Source: Selenomonadaceae bacterium
GTDB lineage: Bacteria; Bacillota; Negativicutes; Selenomonadales; Selenomonadaceae
Direction of reading: 5' to 3'
NCBI GenBank assembly: GCA_017515635.1
Contig: JAFWFO010000061.1
Location: 18,488 to 82,487 of the forward strand
DNA: 64,000 bases
Part shown: one piece after another, positions 60,149 through 64,000 of the stretch
How the letters are laid out: each line of letters opens with the position of its first letter
Position numbering within the stretch: the first letter of the stretch is position 1
The notes under the pieces: model-generated
Database searches by the model: none
What the model saw: only the letters and a program-made list of their open reading frames with translations
Told to the model about the DNA's origin: nothing
Program-made: the position numbers and the translations under genes

Positions 60149-60712
60149 TTTTTTGTGAAAAACTTGTTTCGCCAAAAGCAGAATCGAAACGGCAGACTTC
60201 GCGTCGAAAATTTTTCCCGTCTCGACCATTTGAAGCGCGGCAGTCAACGGAATTTTCACGGCGTTGATGAATTCGTCCGAATCGGGATGAATTTTGCCCG
60301 CCTGTAAATCGCTCGCGGCGTAAAGATGAATATATTCGTCCGTGAATCCGACCGTCGTGGCAATCGTCGTGAGTTTCCAAATTTTGCCCGCCGTGTAGCC
60401 CGTCTCTTCGGAAAGTTCGCGGCGTGCGCATTCGACGGGATCTTCGCCCGCTTTGTCGAGTTTGCCTGCGGGAACTTCAAGCGTGACTTGCCCGACGGGA
60501 TAACGGAATTGCCGCACGAGAATAATTTGATTGTCTGGCAACAACGGAATAATCGCCGACGCGCCGGGATGTTTAATCCATTCGCGAACAGCTTTATGAC
60601 CGTTCGGCAACTCAACTTCGTCTTTGAAAACGTGCAACAAACAGCCGTCAAACACCGGCTCGGACGAAATTTTTTTCTCGACCAAAGTTTTATCTTCGTT
60701 ATCAATCAGCAT
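60146..60712 (-). CDS. Nudix hydrolase, ADP-ribose pyrophosphatase type
   Basis: 188 residues. The Nudix box GEDPVECARRELSEETGYTAG fits the pattern GX5EX7REUXEEXGU closely, preceded by QVTLEVPAGKLD, the E-P-A-G segment typical of ADP-ribose pyrophosphatases (NudF type). It starts at ATG with GGAGCG upstream and hydrolyses nucleotide sugars such as ADP-ribose. The M50 protease gene lies downstream. Confidence 0.9.
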   Translation of the reverse strand: MLIDNEDKTLVEKKISSEPVFDGCLLHVFKDEVELPNGHKAVREWIKHPGASAIIPLLPDNQIILVRQFRYPVGQVTLEVPAGKLDKAGEDPVECARRELSEETGYTAGKIWKLTTIATTVGFTDEYIHLYAASDLQAGKIHPDSDEFINAVKIPLTAALQMVETGKIFDAKSAVSILLLAKQVFHKK

Positions 60713-60809
60713 GTTTAATCGCTCCTTAAAAATTTTGTGTTAGACATTGTGCCACAACGCGGAACTTTTTACAAGACGCGGCTCGGCGCGAAAAAATTTT
60801 CTTACGCGC

Positions 60810-60839
60810 TTGACTTGTGAATTTCTGTGTTAATATAAT
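60810..60839 (+). promoter_or_regulatory. Promoter of the transglycosylase-flagellin unit
   Basis: TTGACT (60810-60815), 18-base spacer, perfect TATAAT (60834-60839). This is a sigma-70-type site; no sigma-28 element (TAAA-N15-GCCGATAA) is seen before flagellin. Confidence 0.72.
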
Positions 60840-60879
60840 CGACAATACTATTGAGGACGACAACGAAAGGACGATAATT

Positions 60880-61428
60880 ATGAACATTTTCAAACGCCTT
60901 ATCTTTGCAGTGACGTTTGGAATCGCGATTTTTACGGGCGGAACAAGCAACGCCGAGGCCGTCGACTACTACAGCGCGATTTATCAGACGGTCAACCGCT
61001 ACAACGGCAACGAAGTCGAATGCGATTGGATAGCGCGGGCAATTCTCTACGCGTCGAGTGAATATCAAGTTGATCCGATTTTAATCACGGCGATTATGGA
61101 GGCGGAGAGCAACTTTGACTTTCACGCGAGAAGTTCCGTCGGCGCAATCGGTTTAATGCAACTCATGCCGGAAACTGCGCAGGCAATCGGCGTCAATCCG
61201 CACAATCCGCTTGAAAACATCATCGGCGGAACGATTTACATCAAAAATCAACTCGGACGTTTCCAAGATTGGGGCGCGTATTCCGTGACTGATGCGGTTG
61301 CGGCCTACAACGCGGGACCCGGCGCGGTCGAAAAGCACGGCGGTGTTCCGAATTACGCCGAAACCGTTCAATACGTCATCAACGTCGCACGAAACTACAA
61401 AAATCTTTTGTCGCTGATTCAATCGTAA
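60880..61428 (+). CDS. Secreted lytic transglycosylase (SLT family)
   Basis: 182 residues from the ATG at 60880 (AAAGGACG upstream), with a signal peptide (MNIFKRLIFAVTFGIAIF, cleavage near SNAEA). The mature protein is one SLT domain: ITAIMEAESNFDFHARS with the catalytic Glu, GAIGLMQLMPETA, and AAYNAGPGAVEKHGG. It cleaves peptidoglycan without water, forming anhydromuramic ends. The flagellin gene begins 32 bases downstream with no terminator between, so it may open the wall for flagellar assembly; that link is inferred. Confidence 0.92.
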   Translation: MNIFKRLIFAVTFGIAIFTGGTSNAEAVDYYSAIYQTVNRYNGNEVECDWIARAILYASSEYQVDPILITAIMEAESNFDFHARSSVGAIGLMQLMPETAQAIGVNPHNPLENIIGGTIYIKNQLGRFQDWGAYSVTDAVAAYNAGPGAVEKHGGVPNYAETVQYVINVARNYKNLLSLIQS

Positions 61429-61460
61429 ATCAAGGTTACTTCACCAAGGAGGGATTTTTT

Positions 61461-62828
61461 ATGGCAACGGTTGTTAAAAACAATATTCCCGCAATGCTCG
61501 TGCTCAACTCGCTGAACAAAAATTCAAACGGACTCAATAAAAGTCAGAAAAAAGTTTCGACGGGTGAGCGCATAACTTCAGCCGAAGATGACGCGTCGGC
61601 CTGGGGCATTTCCGAAAGAATGCGTGCAAGAATTCGCGCACTCGACCAGGCAACTCAAAACGCCGAAAACGACAACAGCTTAATGCAGGTTGCCGAAGCC
61701 GCGCTGAGTTCCACGCTGGAAATTTTGCGCACGCTCAAGGAACGGGCAATCAACGCCGCAAACGACTCCAACACCGACGACGACCGCAGAAACTTGCAAA
61801 AAGAACTTGACGGGCTTATCGACCAAATTGACGACAACGCGCTTGTCACCTTCAACGGAAAATATTTAATCGACGGCACGAAAAATGTTCAAACTCGAAG
61901 CATGGTAAACGTCTTCGCGAATGAAAGTCTCGGCAACAACATCAGAACTGCGCCTTTGACTCAGTGGACGACTAAAACGGGCGAAAGCCTCAATATTCAA
62001 AGCACCGACAAAATCACAATTTCGTTTGTGTGGCAGGGCAAAGCTTTTACGGGCACCTATGATATTGAAAACAAGAACATGAACGATATTTTGACGAGTC
62101 CGGAATTGAACGCCGACATTCCCGCAGCGGGCATCCAAAGAGGCATACTCTGGACAACGGATACGGATATTTACGGTTACGACGGGCAGGATCTCAAAGT
62201 TTCAACGCCGGGCAACAAGAAAGTCGAAGATATCTCACCAAAGCTGGTAGACGGTCAAAATTATAATCACGATTATCCCGACACCATAATTGCCCTTGAC
62301 GAACAGCTCAGCTCGTTTAACTTGAGCATCACCGACGCGCAGGGCAACGTTCGCAAAACCGTCAATCGTTTCGTCGACAACTTCCACGAAGTCATTCGCG
62401 CCCACAACAAATCCGATAACAACATGCTCAACTTTCAAATCGGCTCGGAAGCAAATCAGGCGATTCGCGTCGGCTTCTCGAACATGACGGCTCAAGGTCT
62501 CGCAATCAAAGGTCAGGACGGCACGAAAGTTCAAGTCACCACGCAAAAAGCCGCCAACGCCGCAATCGGCGCGTTCGACACGGCGATAAGTCGGGTGCTT
62601 GACGAACAAACGAAAATCGGCGCGATTCGCACGCGGCTTGAATACGCGGTGAGCAATTTGACAATTTCCAATGATAACGTAATGAATGCCGAATCAACGA
62701 TACGCGACGCGGACATGGCAAAAGAAATGATGAATTACACGCGCAACAATCTCCTGTTGCAGGCGTCGCAATCGATGTTGGCTCAGGCTAATCAGAATTC
62801 TTCCTCAGTGCTCAGCTTGTTGCAGTAA
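61461..62828 (+). CDS. fliC: Flagellin
   Basis: 455 residues, starting at ATG with AAGGAGGG upstream. The conserved D0/D1 N-terminus (LNSLNKNSNGLNKSQKKVSTG, then RITSAEDDASAWGISERM) and C-terminus (AISRVLDEQTKIGAIRTRLEY, SNLTISNDNVMNAESTIRDADMAKEMM, ending in SVLSLLQ) are intact. Residues about 170-340 are the variable surface-exposed region. No signal peptide, as expected for type III export. It appears to be expressed from the upstream sigma-70-type promoter together with the lytic transglycosylase. Other flagellar genes are outside the window. Confidence 0.95.
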   Translation: MATVVKNNIPAMLVLNSLNKNSNGLNKSQKKVSTGERITSAEDDASAWGISERMRARIRALDQATQNAENDNSLMQVAEAALSSTLEILRTLKERAINAANDSNTDDDRRNLQKELDGLIDQIDDNALVTFNGKYLIDGTKNVQTRSMVNVFANESLGNNIRTAPLTQWTTKTGESLNIQSTDKITISFVWQGKAFTGTYDIENKNMNDILTSPELNADIPAAGIQRGILWTTDTDIYGYDGQDLKVSTPGNKKVEDISPKLVDGQNYNHDYPDTIIALDEQLSSFNLSITDAQGNVRKTVNRFVDNFHEVIRAHNKSDNNMLNFQIGSEANQAIRVGFSNMTAQGLAIKGQDGTKVQVTTQKAANAAIGAFDTAISRVLDEQTKIGAIRTRLEYAVSNLTISNDNVMNAESTIRDADMAKEMMNYTRNNLLLQASQSMLAQANQNSSSVLSLLQ

Positions 62829-62849
62829 AAATTTTTTCGTCGCAATGAA

Positions 62850-62884
62850 AAATCCCCTGCGTAATCTGCGCGGGGGAAATTTTC
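62850..62884. terminator. Bidirectional terminator between flagellin and ftsZ
   Basis: AAATCCCCTGCG, short loop, GCGCGGGGGAAATTTT; one mismatched position in the stem. Confidence 0.75.
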
Positions 62885-62899
62885 ATTTGGTTTCAATGT

Positions 62900-64000
62900 T
62901 TATTTTGAACGCATCCACGGCGGTATTGTTATCGGTTCGTTGTCTTGTTGTGGTTTATTGGAGCCGAACGGCGCACTGAAGTTTCCGAACGGCGACGAAT
63001 TTTGACGGAACATATCTTGAGCGCGCATGGGACGTTGCGGTTGCGGTTGCTGTGCAGTCTGGAAAACTTGCGGGCGAACGGGTTCCGGCTCGGCATATTC
63101 TTCTTCCGACTCGTCATCAAAGCGCGTGGCAATGACGGTAACGGAAACTTTGTCGCCCAAAGATTCGTCGACGCTGACGCCCCAGATAATTTCCGCGTCT
63201 TTGTGAGCCGCCTCTTGCACGGTTGTCGACGCCTCGTTGACTTCCATCATCGACAGCGAATCAGTTGCGCCCATGATGTTAAGCAACACACCGCGTGCGC
63301 CTTGCAAACTCGTTTCCAAAAGCGGCGAATCTATTGCGGCTTTGACGGCGTCGACAGTTGCATTTTCGCCCGAAGCCTCGCCGATACCCATCAAGGCGGA
63401 ACCCGCGTTGCTCATGATTGATTTAACGTCCGCGAAATCCAGATTGACAAGACCGGGCACGGCAATCAAGTCCGAAATGCCTTTGACGCCTTGACGCAAA
63501 ATATCATCGGCGATTGTAAATGCCTGCGTCATCGGAGTTTTTTTGTCGACGACCTGCAACAGTCTGTCGTTGGGAATTGTTATAATCGTGTCGACATTGC
63601 GCTTGAGGTTTTCGATACCGATGTCGGCATTTTTTTTGCGCTTGGGGCCTTCAAAGCTGAACGGACGAGTGACGACGCCGACAGTCAACGCGCCGATTTC
63701 GCGAGCACACGCCGCCACAACCGGAGCCGCTCCCGTGCCCGTGCCGCCGCCCATGCCTGCAGTTATGAAAACCATATCCGAGCCGCGCAGTGCCGTTATA
63801 ATATCTTCGCGACTTTCCATCGCTGCTTTTTCGCCGATTTCGGGACGAGCACCCGCACCGAGTCCGCGAGTAAGTTTTTCGCCGATTTGCATACGCTTCG
63901 GAGCCAATGCGGTTAAAAGTGCTTGCGCGTCGGTGTTGACGGCGATAAACTCCACGCCTTCGAGTCCCAAAGAAATCATGCGGTTGACAGCGTTGTTTCC
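62900..64000 (-). CDS. ftsZ: Cell-division GTPase FtsZ, N-terminus outside window
   Basis: At least 366 residues are visible, beginning [26 protein letters not shown] at the window edge, so only the first 20 or so residues are missing. GTP-binding signature [13 protein letters not shown]5-like [16 protein letters not shown], and the synergy (T7) region [18 protein letters not shown] are intact. The C-terminal linker is Gln/Pro-rich and the tail ends [10 protein letters not shown], a version of the conserved peptide that binds FtsA, SepF and ZapA. sepF is present 28 kb away. Confidence 0.97.
   Translation of the reverse strand, partial: GNNAVNRMISLGLEGVEFIAVNTDAQALLTALAPKRMQIGEKLTRGLGAGARPEIGEKAAMESREDIITALRGSDMVFITAGMGGGTGTGAAPVVAACAREIGALTVGVVTRPFSFEGPKRKKNADIGIENLKRNVDTIITIPNDRLLQVVDKKTPMTQAFTIADDILRQGVKGISDLIAVPGLVNLDFADVKSIMSNAGSALMGIGEASGENATVDAVKAAIDSPLLETSLQGARGVLLNIMGATDSLSMMEVNEASTTVQEAAHKDAEIIWGVSVDESLGDKVSVTVIATRFDDESEEEYAEPEPVRPQVFQTAQQPQPQRPMRAQDMFRQNSSPFGNFSAPFGSNKPQQDNEPITIPPWMRSK

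Noticed and set aside
61429..61460. A sigma-28 promoter directly before flagellin.
   Set aside because: The 32-base gap contains only a ribosome site and no TAAA or GCCGATAA element.
1..64000. tRNA or rRNA genes.
   Set aside because: No cloverleaf with a TTCRANNC loop and no rRNA core sequence was found in the intergenic gaps.

Overview
The window looks like chromosome from an anaerobic, flagellated member of the Firmicutes, most plausibly a Negativicutes (Selenomonadaceae-like) gut or rumen bacterium. SepF with FtsZ, a class III (anaerobic) ribonucleotide reductase, a STAS anti-anti-sigma factor, a ferredoxin-type aldo/keto reductase, a YjiH-type membrane protein and strong AGGAGG-type ribosome sites all fit. 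The genus is an inference; no rRNA or tRNA gene is visible. Most transcription units end in clear hairpin-plus-T-run terminators, and consensus TTGACA/TATAAT-like promoters with 17-base spacers are easy to see. TTG and GTG starts are common.

Layout. 0-3.2 kb: the end of a GspE/PilB-type ATPase, a PIN toxin-antitoxin pair, and two surface-glycan-type genes (a StrF-like glycosyltransferase and a methyltransferase-like protein). 3.2-6 kb, minus strand: a degenerate ABC-F protein, chorismate mutase and a [4Fe-4S] aldo/keto reductase. 6-12 kb: a YitT membrane protein, a metallo-beta-lactamase-fold protein, greA and purD, then a LysR regulator divergent from a secreted alpha/beta hydrolase. 12-20.4 kb, minus strand: a long run of tightly packed genes (MATE, radical SAM, trkA, EcoRI-type methylase, class III Fic, DUF4258, MqsA-like zinc finger, DUF262-HNH) that looks like a defence/toxin islet grafted onto housekeeping genes, followed by a PhoU-like gene. 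20.6-30.2 kb: one giant gene for a 3206-residue repeat protein with an approximately 380-base leader.

30.6-38.2 kb: two predicted type I toxin loci, each encoding a 26-residue hydrophobic peptide with a sequestered ribosome site and promoters on the opposite strand sharing the 16-mer GTGTGTGATAAATTTT. They flank polyamine genes (arginine/lysine-type decarboxylase, spermidine synthase), sepF, a small sigma factor and typA. 38.2-41.4 kb: aroA-cmk-plsC and a STAS protein. 41.5-47.4 kb: a 1957-residue RTX-like repeat protein with a complete alpha/beta hydrolase embedded in it. 47.6-50.6 kb: a YjiH transporter-like protein and a GH32 sucrose/fructan hydrolase.

50.8-55 kb: nrdD split twice, by an 898-base group I intron carrying an HNH endonuclease and by a 361-residue LAGLIDADG intein placed directly before the catalytic cysteine. 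The predicted protein ends without a recognisable glycyl-radical motif. 55-64 kb: a PAP2 phosphatase, a duplicated HTH-like protein, glyA, a SnoaL-like protein, a Sua5/YwlC protein, an M50 protease, a Nudix hydrolase, a lytic transglycosylase with flagellin, and ftsZ cut by the window edge.

A recurrent feature with no obvious family name is a set of intergenic tandem repeats, all with a 7-base period but with different unit sequences at different sites.
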